Below, piece after piece: positions 21,584-30,263 of a stretch of DNA of 64,000 nt. The stretch's first letter is position 1; each line of letters begins with the position of its first letter. Below the pieces are notes generated by a model. It searched no databases, was not told the DNA's origin, and saw nothing but the letters and a program-made list of their open reading frames with translations. Source of the DNA: CBDFGE01 sp965247055 (GTDB lineage Bacteria > Chloroflexota > Dehalococcoidia > Lucifugimonadales > JAGWBF01); NCBI GenBank assembly GCA_965247055.1, contig CBDFGE010000004.1, positions 62,001 to 126,000 of the forward strand, given 5' to 3'. The position numbers were made by a program, and so were the translations under genes.

Positions 21584-23151
21584 TGGCACGGGTGACGGCG
21601 CAGGGGATAGAGCCCACGACGCTCCAGGGCTACATCGACGCGCTGGAGGCGGCGTTCCGGTCTGCGTTGGGCCAGGACATTGATCTGGCCCCGGAGACGC
21701 CAGCGGGCCAGTTGGTTGGAACCCTGGCCTTGACGCTGACGGAGACGGACGAGGCGCTGGTTGCGGTGGGCAACGGCATGTCGCGCAGCAGGGCGCTGGG
21801 AGTCCAACTCGACGATCTGGGGTCTCTCTTGGGTATCCCGCGCCTGGAAGGAGAGACGGACGACGAGTACCGGGCCAGGTACGGAAGGCTAGTGGCCAGG
21901 AACGCCAGGGGCTCGGCTGAGGCGATACTGGCCGCAGTGCTTAGCGTCGAGGGTGTAACCGATGCACTAATCCGTGAGAACGCCACCGCCGCCGAGGTGA
22001 CCGAGCAGGGCAAGACCATTGGCGCTTACTCGATCTGCCTGGTTGTAGACGGTGGTACAGACGAAGCTGTCGCAGCGGCGATAGCCCGGTCAAAGCCAGT
22101 AGGAACGGGCACCAGCGGAGAGACCAGCGTTGACGTGCCCCATGCCGGAGGCTGGAGCGTGCCCATCCGACTGTCCCGTGTCACTCCAGTCCCAATCAAA
22201 GTCAAGCTGGCCCTGACGCTGATGGCAGGCTTTCCTTCGGACGGCACGAGCCGGATCATCATGCGGGTGGTAGACCATGTGATAGGGCTGGCCCTTGGGG
22301 AGCGCCTGACCGCACAGCGGCTCCTTGCCGACGTGCTGTTGGTGCCGGGACACACCGTGAACCTCGGTGTCGGGCGCAAGGCTGGCACGGTGCTCAGAGG
22401 AACAGGCACGGTGGCTGATCTGGTCAACTTCCACGGTCGCGCCACCGTAGTCACTGGCACGGGGCCCGTTGCGTCCCTGACGACCCTTCAGGGCATTACC
22501 AACGGGACCGTGACCTTCTTAAGCCAGACATTGACCGGGCTCGATTTCTCAGACGTGACCGACTACGACGATGTGGCCTCCACGCTCCAGACGGCGCTCA
22601 GGGCCACCAGTTCTACAGACCTGGACAACGTGGAAGTCGACTACGACAGCACCGCCTCGGCGTTCGTCGTGACTCTGCCCTTGGACTCCAGTACCGGGGT
22701 TGTGCCCACTGCAAGCGCGGCGTTTACTGGAAGCGAGTCCGACGAGCTGGGGCTGGACACCGCAACCATCGTCAACGGTGTGGACGCCATCAGGAGCGGC
22801 ACGATCACGCTGCACGGTGCGACTGCATCCGGTCTGGACTTCGGCGCCGTGGCGAGCTACGACGACGTGGCCACGGTAGTCAAGGGCGCGCTGCGGGGAG
22901 CCTCCGAGACAGACCTGGACCAGGTAGAGGTGGCCTATGCGGATGGAGGGTTCGTCATCACCATTCCCCTGGATGCCGACGGCAACCCCATTGTGGTGTC
23001 CGGCGCGGTGACTGGCGATACGGCTGACGAGCTGGGGCTGGATACCGTCGATACGGTCCAGGGCTCCGTCACCAATCAGGACTACATCGAGTTGACCGAG
23101 CGGCTGACGGTTATCCCCGAAGACATCACCATCACGGTGTTGGCATCATGA
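21583..23151 (+). CDS. Baseplate J-like wedge protein carrying the sheath repeats
   Basis: Residues 1-270 are a normal gpJ-like wedge protein (QGIEPTTLQGYIDALEAAFR, LDDLGSLLGIPRLEGETDDE, YRARYGRLVARNARGSAEAI, ending in VPGHTVNLGVGRKAG). The remainder contains two 19-residue units and two about 97-residue domains of exactly the kinds that fill the sheath gene, then returns to a short wedge C-terminus (IELTERLTVIPEDITITVLA). The extra domains therefore sit just before the end of the protein. The product is 522 residues against about 350-380 for plain relatives. Exchange between two structural genes of the same phage is the simplest explanation. Confidence 0.85.
   Translation: MARVTAQGIEPTTLQGYIDALEAAFRSALGQDIDLAPETPAGQLVGTLALTLTETDEALVAVGNGMSRSRALGVQLDDLGSLLGIPRLEGETDDEYRARYGRLVARNARGSAEAILAAVLSVEGVTDALIRENATAAEVTEQGKTIGAYSICLVVDGGTDEAVAAAIARSKPVGTGTSGETSVDVPHAGGWSVPIRLSRVTPVPIKVKLALTLMAGFPSDGTSRIIMRVVDHVIGLALGERLTAQRLLADVLLVPGHTVNLGVGRKAGTVLRGTGTVADLVNFHGRATVVTGTGPVASLTTLQGITNGTVTFLSQTLTGLDFSDVTDYDDVASTLQTALRATSSTDLDNVEVDYDSTASAFVVTLPLDSSTGVVPTASAAFTGSESDELGLDTATIVNGVDAIRSGTITLHGATASGLDFGAVASYDDVATVVKGALRGASETDLDQVEVAYADGGFVITIPLDADGNPIVVSGAVTGDTADELGLDTVDTVQGSVTNQDYIELTERLTVIPEDITITVLAS
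22387..23070 (+). repeat. Sheath-type repeats inside the J-like gene
   Basis: Two 57-bp units (about 22387-22500) precede two about 291-bp domain units (about 22501 and 22795 on). The order short-then-long units is the same as in the sheath gene, and long stretches match sheath units base for base. Confidence 0.9.
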
Positions 23152-24230
23152 GCGACCTGGCCAAGAGGATCGACGTTCACGCCAATGCTGGCCTGCTGAT
23201 CCAGCAGTGGCAACAGGCTCCGCGTATGCGCGCCCTGGTGGATGCGCTCCAAGGAGTGATGGACGACCACCTGATCAGGCCGTTGGCGGACATGGAGGAA
23301 CGCCTCCGCATTGCCATCGCTGAAGGGTTCTGGCTGGACTGTATTGGGGAACGGCTGATGCTTCCGCGTCCGGCGACGGACATCGCCAACTTTGGCTCCT
23401 TCGGTTTCCACGGCTCTGATGGCGTCGGCTTCGACCAGGGTCCGTTCGCCACGGTGGTTGAGGCGTTGTCGACCAGGGTGCCGGTGGGAGACGAGTTCTA
23501 CCGGAAGCTGCTTATGATGCGGGCGGAGGCGCTGCTTGCGGACGGTACGATGGAGCGTCTTAGCGATGCGGTGGGGCATGTGTTCCCTGGGGTGAGCTAT
23601 AGGGACGGTGGCGACATGACGGCGGAGGTCCAGGGAGCGTACCAGGGCCTCGACTCCCGGAGCCTCCTGGAGGCGCTCGATATCGGTGGGGGGTTGCCTT
23701 CTCCGGCGGGTGTCGAGCTGTCTAGGGTCGTGTGGGAGTACGTGGTCGGTGGAGACTGTGAGGGAGACGAGCCGCCGGTCGTGGCGGGCCATACTTCTAG
23801 CCATACCAACGTTAGCGAGTACGAACGGAGCGACGAGCAGGCCCACTCCGGCAACCACAGTTGGAAGATCACGGTTGCACAGGGCGCTTTAGATTCGGCA
23901 AGCGTCTTCATTGGCTTCAACGTCGCATACGCCGACCTACTGCCTATGACCCAAATCACCTTCTCGGCGTGGGTCTACGTCCCCGCGAGCGACCTGCTCC
24001 TCTCCGATGTGGAGCTAGAGCTAATGTGCGGCGAGGTGGATTCAGAGGGCGCCACCACATGGGAGAATACGAGATCGGAGAACCCGACCGCCTATGACTC
24101 CTGGGAATATCTCGAAGCCACGACGACTATCTCCGCCGCTTGTCAGAACATCCGGCTGGCTTTGAGAGTCACCGACCGTTCGGCCCCGCACGTGCTTTAT
24201 TGGGACGACATTAGCTTCAGGAGTGAGTAG
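23148..24230 (+). CDS. DUF2612-type baseplate protein with C-terminal jelly-roll (CBM-like) domain
   Basis: ATGA overlap with the J-like gene. Residues 1-185 match DUF2612-type baseplate proteins (LDCIGERLMLPRPATDIANF, then FYRKLLMMRAEALLADGTME). From about residue 200 a beta-sandwich follows with the carbohydrate-binding signature EQAHSGNHSWKITV, FSAWVYVPASDLLL and VLYWDDISF. Domains of this kind bind polysaccharide, so this baseplate protein may touch the host surface. It lies just upstream of the broken tail-fibre gene. Confidence 0.75.
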   Translation: MSDLAKRIDVHANAGLLIQQWQQAPRMRALVDALQGVMDDHLIRPLADMEERLRIAIAEGFWLDCIGERLMLPRPATDIANFGSFGFHGSDGVGFDQGPFATVVEALSTRVPVGDEFYRKLLMMRAEALLADGTMERLSDAVGHVFPGVSYRDGGDMTAEVQGAYQGLDSRSLLEALDIGGGLPSPAGVELSRVVWEYVVGGDCEGDEPPVVAGHTSSHTNVSEYERSDEQAHSGNHSWKITVAQGALDSASVFIGFNVAYADLLPMTQITFSAWVYVPASDLLLSDVELELMCGEVDSEGATTWENTRSENPTAYDSWEYLEATTTISAACQNIRLALRVTDRSAPHVLYWDDISFRSE

Positions 24231-24232
24231 TC

Positions 24233-24322
24233 ATGGCAAGAGACCCAGACGCGCTAAAGATCAGAAAATGGGCCGCCACAGGGGACGTTGAGGACCCGGA
24301 GGACGGAGGCATAGACCACTGA
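24233..24322 (+). pseudogene. Tail-fibre gene, first 29 codons, truncated by deletion
   Basis: ATG 24233 begins MARDPDALKIRKWAATGDVE and DPEDGGIDH, a start known from phage tail-fibre/collar proteins. It stops at TGA 24320-24322, which is antisense sequence of the integrase gene. At about 24316-24320 phage fibre sequence joins integrase sequence, so the rest of the fibre and everything that lay between is missing. Confidence 0.7.
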
Positions 24323-25059
24323 GCCTGCCGAGCCTCGCCTGGTCTGCTCGCCGTCAACACCTGGAACGCCAGACACAGTTTTGAGGATTCTGTGACTTTA
24401 GCGGCCCGCACAGCCCTCAGTGCTGCGGGGACTGCCGTGTAGTGTAGAGCCTTGTGGTGCGCCTGGGTCCGCGAAGTCTTGGGAAGCACGGACTCAATGG
24501 CATCACCAGCGGGATTATCCAGCCGGTAGTTATTGGCGATGGCCCACTTCATCACCGCTCCTATGCGCTGGCGTACTCGCCGCGCTGTCTCCGGCTTGGC
24601 GGTCCATATCAGGGTTAGAGCCTTCATAACATCCGAACCCGACACCTCGGTTACCAATCTGGAGCCAAAGTGTGGAAAGACGTATGTCCTGAGAGTAGAA
24701 CCCCACTGGGCCGCATGCTTTACGTTCTTCCATGTGGGACGGTTGAGCTTGATGACCTCAGCGGCAGCCTCAGCAAAGGTCGGTACGTCTCGCTTCTCGG
24801 TTCGAGGGTCACCGCCCAAACGAGCGGTTCTGCGGTTTTCAAGCGCCTTCTCACGCGCCGCGTTCAGGGAGACAAGAGGCCATCCTCCAAGTCCGAGATC
24901 AGTCCGCTTGCCGCGTATCACAACACGCTGAAGCCACCTGCGAGCGCCGGACGGGTCCACCTGAAGGTAAAGCCCCTGACCGTCGTGGTATCGGCTAGGC
25001 CGTTTCTCGGTTCTCACTCTTGCCGCAGTCAAGGGACGAGCCTTGCGATTCTCGGCCAT
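24320..25059 (-). pseudogene. P4-type tyrosine integrase, C-terminally truncated
   Basis: From ATG 25059 (MAENRKARPLTAARV...) the product has the DUF4102-type arm-binding part (RPSRYHDGQGLYLQVDPSGA, ITKR-like IRGKRTDLGLGGWPLVSLNA), a core-binding part (TWKNVKHAAQWGSTLRTYVF) and the start of the catalytic domain with the first Arg (VLTASRPGEARQAQW). The later His-x-x-Arg and Tyr are absent: after W the frame runs into antisense fibre sequence and stops at 24217. About 247 native residues remain of roughly 400. The 5' end faces the tRNA-Ser 3' end, the usual layout for tRNA-integrated elements, so this marks the right att side. Confidence 0.85.
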
Positions 25060-25208
25060 TTCACCCCTCGTTTTACCCCACACTATGGTTGAGATTGTGT
25101 GAGACGGTAAGATAATCTATGATACTCTATGAGAATCTTGGTTGTATCTGGTTCACGCATGAAATCGACAGAAGACAGCGTTTTCAAAGCTAAGATGAAG
25201 GATGTGTC

Positions 25209-25297
25209 TGGCGGAGGGGGTGGGATTCGAACCCACGAACCCCAGAGGGGTTAGCGGTTTTCAAGACCGCCGCCATCGTCCACTCGGCCACCCCTCC
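25209..25297 (-). tRNA. tRNA-Ser (anticodon UGA)
   Basis: The - strand folds as a class II tRNA: acceptor GGAGGGG paired with CCCCTCC, GCCGAGTGG D-arm, anticodon TGA in CTTGAAA, long variable arm, T-arm GGGTTCGAATCCC, and encoded CCA at 25211-25209. Its 3' end points towards the integrase, so it is the likely prophage attachment site. The second att copy is not in the window. Confidence 0.95.
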
Positions 25298-25432
25298 CCG
25301 CAGTGATCCCGCCCCGGCCCTTCTCCGCCCACCACCGGGTGGAACCACGCTTTTAGCATAAGGGAAGCACGGGTGTGCCGCAAGGCATGAGGTCTTTGCG
25401 ATAGCGCTCAACGCGCGTCTTTCGAGGTCCGC

Positions 25433-26440
25433 CTAGCCCTTGACCCTGGGGATCACGTGCTTGGCCATAAGCTCCAGCTGATTCATTACCCTGGCGTGTT
25501 CCATACCCGGCCACTGCATGCGGAAGACCATCCAGTTGACCCCAAGTCGCTCCTCGTAGCGTCGGACCTCCTCAACGACGTCATCCGGCGTCCCGATGAG
25601 GAACCGGTCCCTCGCGAGCTCATCGTAGGGCACGGAGAAGCTCTCCTCGCCGGGTAGGGCCCTATCCTGGCCCCAGCTTGCGTAGGCCTGGTACTTGCTC
25701 TCCAGATAAGGCCGGCTCTCGTAAGAGGCAGCTTCCCCGTCCTCGGCCACGTAAAGCTCCCTCATCATCGGGATGTCATCCGGCAAGGTCTTGCCCGACT
25801 CGGCTGCCCCTTCTCTATATATGCTCAGCTGCCCTTCGATCGTCGATACGGTGGCGTGGGGATTGATGAGCCAGGGATAGCCCAGCCGCGCGGCGCGCCG
25901 GATGGCCACGTCGCTGTTGGCCGCCATCCAGACCGGGGGATGGGGGACCTGGACCGGCCGGCAGGTCGACCGGGTCAAGGGCACCCGGTAAAATCTCCCC
26001 TCGAACTCCACCTCATCCCCGGTCCAGAGGAGCTTCATCACCTCCAGGGCCTCAAGAAGGCGTGGCACCCTGTCGCGCCGCCTTATGCCAAAGGCCGCAT
26101 ACTCCTCCTCCCGGTAACCCAGGCCGACGCCGAATATGAATCTGCCGTTACAGATGGCGTCCATGGTGGCCACCGCCTCCGCCATCTCCACCGGATTGTG
26201 CAGCGGCAAGAGGATTATGGCGGTCCCGACATGCATCTCCCCCGCCTCCGCTGCCAGACGGGCCAGGAAGGGAAAGCTGGTAGGCATGCTATAAGGCGTG
26301 GAGAGGTAGTGCTGGCCCGTGCATATCATGTCGAAGCCGGCCTCTCTCGCCGCCCTCACCTGCTCCAGGTTCTCCCGGATCTTCCGCTCCATGGACTCCT
26401 GGGGCAGATACTGGTTAGTGATGAAGAGACCCAGTTTCAC
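25433..26440 (-). CDS. LLM-class flavin/F420-dependent oxidoreductase
   Basis: This 335-residue protein has the luciferase-like TIM-barrel marks: KLGLFITNQYLPQESMERKI at the start, CTGQHYLSTPYSMPTSFPFL near residue 40, GVGLGYREEEYAAFGIRRRD near residue 105, and VWMAANSDVAIRRAARLGYP in the middle. Such enzymes use reduced FMN or F420 for oxygenation or dehydrogenation; the substrate cannot be read from sequence. It lies beyond the tRNA, so it is host chromosome. The M19 dipeptidase gene lies upstream on the same strand, 66 bases away. Confidence 0.85.
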   Translation of the reverse strand: MKLGLFITNQYLPQESMERKIRENLEQVRAAREAGFDMICTGQHYLSTPYSMPTSFPFLARLAAEAGEMHVGTAIILLPLHNPVEMAEAVATMDAICNGRFIFGVGLGYREEEYAAFGIRRRDRVPRLLEALEVMKLLWTGDEVEFEGRFYRVPLTRSTCRPVQVPHPPVWMAANSDVAIRRAARLGYPWLINPHATVSTIEGQLSIYREGAAESGKTLPDDIPMMRELYVAEDGEAASYESRPYLESKYQAYASWGQDRALPGEESFSVPYDELARDRFLIGTPDDVVEEVRRYEERLGVNWMVFRMQWPGMEHARVMNQLELMAKHVIPRVKG

Positions 26441-26506
26441 CTTCAGCCTCCCTATGCAGCTACATCGTGTTACACCAACCCACCCCCGGCGACGGGGCCC
26501 GGCGGG

Positions 26507-27625
26507 CTAGTGCATCACCCGTCGAAAGAAGGCGAGGGCATTACCGCCCGCTATCTTCTTGATGTCGCCATCGGTGTACCCCCGCCGGATCAGGCCCCGG
26601 ATTATGTTCTTGCCGTCGGCGGGCGACTCCAGGCCGTTCAGGTAGGGCGCCGACCCTTCCCCGAAGTCGGCGCGCCGCATGATCTGCTTCGCCATGGTCA
26701 CTGTGTCGCCGACGGTGGTGTCCGTGCCTACGGCCACGTGGTCCACACCCACCAGCTTGACCATGTAGTCGAAGTGGTCGAGCACTACCTCAATGGTCTG
26801 CTCCGGGTCTGAGCTAAGCCTCATGGGGACGGCGGTAATGCCGATGATGCCACCCTTCCTGGCGCAGGCGAGCAGCTCTTCATCCTGGCGCAGCCTCTGG
26901 GTACCCGGCCTTAGAGTGATCGCCCCGTCGTGGCTGAAGGTTACCGGAGTCCGGGAGAACTCCACGGCGTCCAGAGCGGTGCGGAAGGAGGCGTGGGACA
27001 CGTCGACCACCATGCCCAGATCGTTCATCCGGTGCACCACCTCTATCCCGAACTCGCTCAGCCCCCCGTCGTTCCTCTCGAATATGCCGTCTCCGATGTA
27101 GTTCTTACGGTTATAGGTAATGCCGGCCAGGCGGATGCCCATTCCGTACAGCACGTCCACACTCTGGAGCTCGCTGCCGATGGCCAGGTGCTCCACCGTG
27201 GGCAAGAACCCTATCCTGCCCTGCTGATTGGCCACCTCAATCTCGTCGGCATTGCTGACTTTGACCACGTCCCTTTGCAACCTCATGTCCGACAGCATCA
27301 TGGCAATCTCCGACACCACGTCATCGAACCGGACAAAGGACATCTCGTTAGTGTTCAGCATGCCCTTGTGAGAGTTAGCAGTCCCCACCGCGGTCCAACC
27401 ACCGTGGCGTACCGCCTCGTAGGCCCACTTGAAGCTATTGCTCTTTAGATATTCGGTAAACTGGCCGACATCCTGGGGGTATACGAAAGGGTGCTGATGG
27501 AGGTCGATCATGATGGTCTCCTCCATCAGGCGCTGGAACCTCGCCTCCTCCTCACGGTCCAGGGGTACGGTCATGGACGGTACACGGCCGATCTCCGGCA
27601 CCAGGGTAATTCCACCGGTCGTCAT
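26507..27625 (-). CDS. Membrane-dipeptidase-like (M19) metal hydrolase
   Basis: This 372-residue amidohydrolase-fold protein of the renal dipeptidase (M19) group has MIDLHQHPFVYPQDVG for the first metal site, VDVSHASFRTALDAVEFSRT and PVTFSHDGAITLRPGTQRLR in the middle, and VDHVAVGTDTTVGD near the end. The usual H-x-D of the first strand is H-Q-H here, so metal binding may differ. It has no signal peptide. Clustered with the LLM oxidoreductase on the same strand; a joint catabolic role is possible but unproven. Confidence 0.8.
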   Translation of the reverse strand: MTTGGITLVPEIGRVPSMTVPLDREEEARFQRLMEETIMIDLHQHPFVYPQDVGQFTEYLKSNSFKWAYEAVRHGGWTAVGTANSHKGMLNTNEMSFVRFDDVVSEIAMMLSDMRLQRDVVKVSNADEIEVANQQGRIGFLPTVEHLAIGSELQSVDVLYGMGIRLAGITYNRKNYIGDGIFERNDGGLSEFGIEVVHRMNDLGMVVDVSHASFRTALDAVEFSRTPVTFSHDGAITLRPGTQRLRQDEELLACARKGGIIGITAVPMRLSSDPEQTIEVVLDHFDYMVKLVGVDHVAVGTDTTVGDTVTMAKQIMRRADFGEGSAPYLNGLESPADGKNIIRGLIRRGYTDGDIKKIAGGNALAFFRRVMH

Positions 27626-27853
27626 CGGGACCCTCCTTTCCTCTCCGAAGCTGGGTCACGGGCCACGCCACATCGCGCCGCGATGCTCCCCGCCGCCATC
27701 TAGTATAAAGGCACGGCGCCCCGGGCGCACGGGGCGGTCAGGTGGACACCGGTGCCTGCGTTAAATATAATGGGCCGTGGGAGTGTGGCCCAGCCCCTCC
27801 TGAGTCTGATTTGGGAGACCATGGGCGCACGCAGCCGAGGAGGTTATGTCATA

Positions 27854-28543
27854 TTGAAGGTGACGGTACGGCTATTCGCCCTCTACAGGGAGAGGGCAGG
27901 CCGGGACCAGATGTCCCTGGACCTCGCCCCCGGCGCCACCGTGGCGGACCTCTTGGCAGAGGTGCGGCGGCTCCTCCCTGGCCTGGCTCCTCCCACAGTG
28001 AACATCGTGGCGGCCGTCAACACCGATTACGCTACGCTTGACATGGTCCTTTCCGACGGGGACGACGTAGCGCTGATTCCCCCAGTAAGCGGAGGTGAAG
28101 ACATGATCCACATCACCCGAGAGCCCCTGGACCCCGAGGGAGTCACCGCCAGGGTGAGGAAGGACACCAACGGCGCCGTCGTGACGTTTCTGGGGACCAC
28201 CAGACTGTTCGCCGATGGGCGGAAGGTGCTCAGGCTGGAGTACGAAGCCTACGAGGAGATGGCGCTCAGGGAGCTGGAGAAAATCCGGCTGGAGATAAAG
28301 TCCGAGTGGAAGGTAGCTGACGTAGCGGTCTCCCACCGCATAGGCCGGGTGGACATCGGCGAGATTAGCCTGGTGGTGGCGGTGGCCTCGCCTCACCGCA
28401 AGGAGGCCTTCGAGGCGTGCCACGCGCTGGTTGACCGCCTGAAGGAGAGGGCGCCCATTTGGAAGAAGGAGTTCTTCGAGGACGGGCACCGCTGGGTGGC
28501 CTGCGAGGAGCACGGACATACCGTTCCCCAGGAGGTCCCATAG
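27854..28543 (+). CDS. moaE: Fused molybdopterin synthase MoaD-MoaE
   Basis: I choose TTG 27854, ten bases after GAGGAGG, giving MKVTVRLFALYRERAGRDQM. Residues 1-81 are MoaD (ubiquitin-like) ending in IPPVSGG; residues 84-229 are MoaE (MIHITREPLDPEGVTARVRK, then GAVVTFLGTTR and SHRIGRVDIGEISLVVAVAS). The enzyme puts two sulfurs into precursor Z to make molybdopterin. The MoaD Gly-Gly end must be free to form a thiocarboxylate, yet here it is internal. GGAGGTGAAGAC lies just before the MoaE ATG at 28102, so a separate MoaE may also be made; processing of the fusion, as known for mycobacterial MoaX, is the alternative. Confidence 0.85.
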   Translation: MKVTVRLFALYRERAGRDQMSLDLAPGATVADLLAEVRRLLPGLAPPTVNIVAAVNTDYATLDMVLSDGDDVALIPPVSGGEDMIHITREPLDPEGVTARVRKDTNGAVVTFLGTTRLFADGRKVLRLEYEAYEEMALRELEKIRLEIKSEWKVADVAVSHRIGRVDIGEISLVVAVASPHRKEAFEACHALVDRLKERAPIWKKEFFEDGHRWVACEEHGHTVPQEVP

Positions 28544-28863
28544 CGGCCCCTGGCCAACCAGTAGCGCCGATGGCCGCCCCCACAACCAGCAGGCCCTTTC
28601 TCCCCCTCCACGTGCCCGTTTCAGGGCGTCGTGGAGGAAAAAGGGGGAAGGCTTGCATTTTAGCGACGTTACGAGTAAACTCTGTCAATGCTCGGATTGC
28701 GGATAGCATTTCGGGGTGGCTAATGGCGGGCCCAAGGGGCGCCGGCCTTAGGGTGACAGACTGAAAACGGGGAGAGCCTCATAGACTAGGGCGCACCCAA
28801 ACACTGGCCACCTGACCGACAACAGATGTAACACGGAGCGGTATGAGCAACGAGGAGGGCATC
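28544..28863. other. Intergenic stretch, no gene seen
   Basis: About 320 GC-rich bases follow moaDE. A hairpin (CTCCACG ... CGTGGAG around 28608-28636) is present but lacks a T-tract on either strand. No convincing ORF is seen. The true start of the disrupted surface-protein gene follows at 28864. Confidence 0.5.
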
Positions 28864-28891
28864 ATGGGCAGATCCATCAGCCGGGCACTAG
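28864..28891 (+). pseudogene. 5' end of the surface-protein gene, cut off by an IS
   Basis: GAGGAGGGCATC precedes ATG 28864 and codons MGRSISRAL. After removal of the IS and one CTAG copy, the frame continues at 30264 as GKDRMFLLLLAVIALAVFWG, a complete signal peptide. This shows the IS inserted inside the signal-peptide region of the gene at 30264-34479. Confidence 0.8.
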
Positions 28892-30259
28892 CAGGCTGCG
28901 GAAAAACTCTTGTTCACGGTGTATCCGAGGCTCTTCTGGGATAAAATAGGGGCAGACCATCTTTGGAGGTGCCCCAATGCGCGGATGCCAGGAGCCCCAG
29001 GTCCCCATGCTGACCTTCGTGGATATGGACGGGCGGGTGCCGCCGGACCATCCCTTGCGGACTATCAAGGCGCTGGCGGATGAGGCCCTCCGGGAGCTGT
29101 CCTCCGAGTTTGACCGGATGTATGCCGAGGTAGGGCGGCCCTCCATCCCACCGGAGCGCCTACTCAAGGCCTCGCTGCTCATCGCCCTGTTTTCTGTGCG
29201 CAGCGAGCGGGCGTTCTGCGAGGAGTTGGACTACAACATGCTGTATCGTTGGTTCCTGGATATGACCCTCCTGGAGTCCAGCTTTGACCCGACGGTGTTC
29301 ACCAAGAACCGGCAGCGGCTGCTGGAGCACGCAGTGGGGCAACAGCTGTTTGCCACGGTCCTGGTGGGGGCCGACCGGCACGGCTTACTCTCGGACGAGC
29401 ACTTCACCGTGGACGGGACGCTGATTGAGGCGGCGGCCAGTCTGAAAAGCTTCAAGTCCAAAGGGGGAGAGCCGGCCTCGGACGACGGGGACCCCGGCAA
29501 CCCGTCGGTGGACTTTCACGGGGAGAAACGGCGCAATAAGACCCACCAAAGCACCACGGACCCGGAAGCCCGATTGTTTCGGAAAGGCAAAGGGAAGGAA
29601 GCCAAGCTGGTGTTCATGGCCCACGCCCTGATGGAGAACCGGAACGGGCTGCTGACGGACTTCCAGGTGAGCGAGGCGAGCGGGACGGCGGAGCGAGATG
29701 CGGTCCCGAAGCTCCTGGAGGGGGCGAAGGAGCGGGGCTTCCACCCCAGGACCCTGGGTGGGGACAAGAACTACGACACGCGGGATTGTGTGGAAGCGAT
29801 GCGCAACCGAAGGGTCACGCCTCACGTGGCCCAGAACACCAGTGGCCGGCGCAGCGCCATCGACGGGCGGACAACCCGGCATCCGGGCTACCGGGTGAGC
29901 CAGCGAATACGAAAGCGGGTGGAGGAGATCTTCGGGTGGATGAAGACGGTCGGTGGGTTTCGGAAGACCAGGTATCGAGGGGTGGACAAGACGGGACTAG
30001 CAGGCTACCTGGTGGCCACTGCGTATAACCTGGTGCGGATGGCCAAGCTGCTCATGACCCAGCTACAGGAGGCTCCGGTCCTGCAGGCAGCATGACTTCC
30101 CAAGGACGGAGTCTGCCCTCAACGCCCTGACAGGGGCGAAAAGGGAACTCCTGCAACCCAGGAAAGTGGCTTCAGACCTTCCCAAAGCACTCATCGAGCA
30201 ACGATATGAGCTATTACCAGGTCGTTTCGCGACCATAGAACCCTTTCTTCAGCAGCCTG
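28892..30259 (+). mobile_element. IS5/IS1182-type insertion sequence
   Basis: The element is 1368 bp long with inverted ends CAGGCTGCGGAAAAA (left) and, read inwards on the other strand, CAGGCTGCTGAAGAAAG (right). It is flanked by direct CTAG repeats at 28888-28891 and 30260-30263, matching the 4-bp YTAR target known for IS5-type elements. It contains one intact transposase gene. Insertion interrupts the signal peptide of the downstream surface-protein gene. Confidence 0.85.
28977..30095 (+). CDS. IS5/IS1182-type transposase
   Basis: This 372-residue DDE transposase has an N-terminal helical part (YAEVGRPSIPPERLLKASLL, the DUF772-like domain) and catalytic residues in FTVDGTLIEAAAS, LGGDKNYDTRDCV and RVEEIFGWMKT. 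No frameshift or stop is seen, so the element may still be active. Confidence 0.9.
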   Translation: MRGCQEPQVPMLTFVDMDGRVPPDHPLRTIKALADEALRELSSEFDRMYAEVGRPSIPPERLLKASLLIALFSVRSERAFCEELDYNMLYRWFLDMTLLESSFDPTVFTKNRQRLLEHAVGQQLFATVLVGADRHGLLSDEHFTVDGTLIEAAASLKSFKSKGGEPASDDGDPGNPSVDFHGEKRRNKTHQSTTDPEARLFRKGKGKEAKLVFMAHALMENRNGLLTDFQVSEASGTAERDAVPKLLEGAKERGFHPRTLGGDKNYDTRDCVEAMRNRRVTPHVAQNTSGRRSAIDGRTTRHPGYRVSQRIRKRVEEIFGWMKTVGGFRKTRYRGVDKTGLAGYLVATAYNLVRMAKLLMTQLQEAPVLQAA

Positions 30260-30263
30260 CTAG

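Noticed and set aside
6122..23151. Diversity-generating retroelement acting on sheath or J protein
   Set aside because: No reverse transcriptase or adenine-biased template/variable pair is seen; the variation is in repeat number and ordinary substitutions.
28608..28636. Terminator after moaDE
   Set aside because: The hairpin is good but no T-tract follows on either strand.
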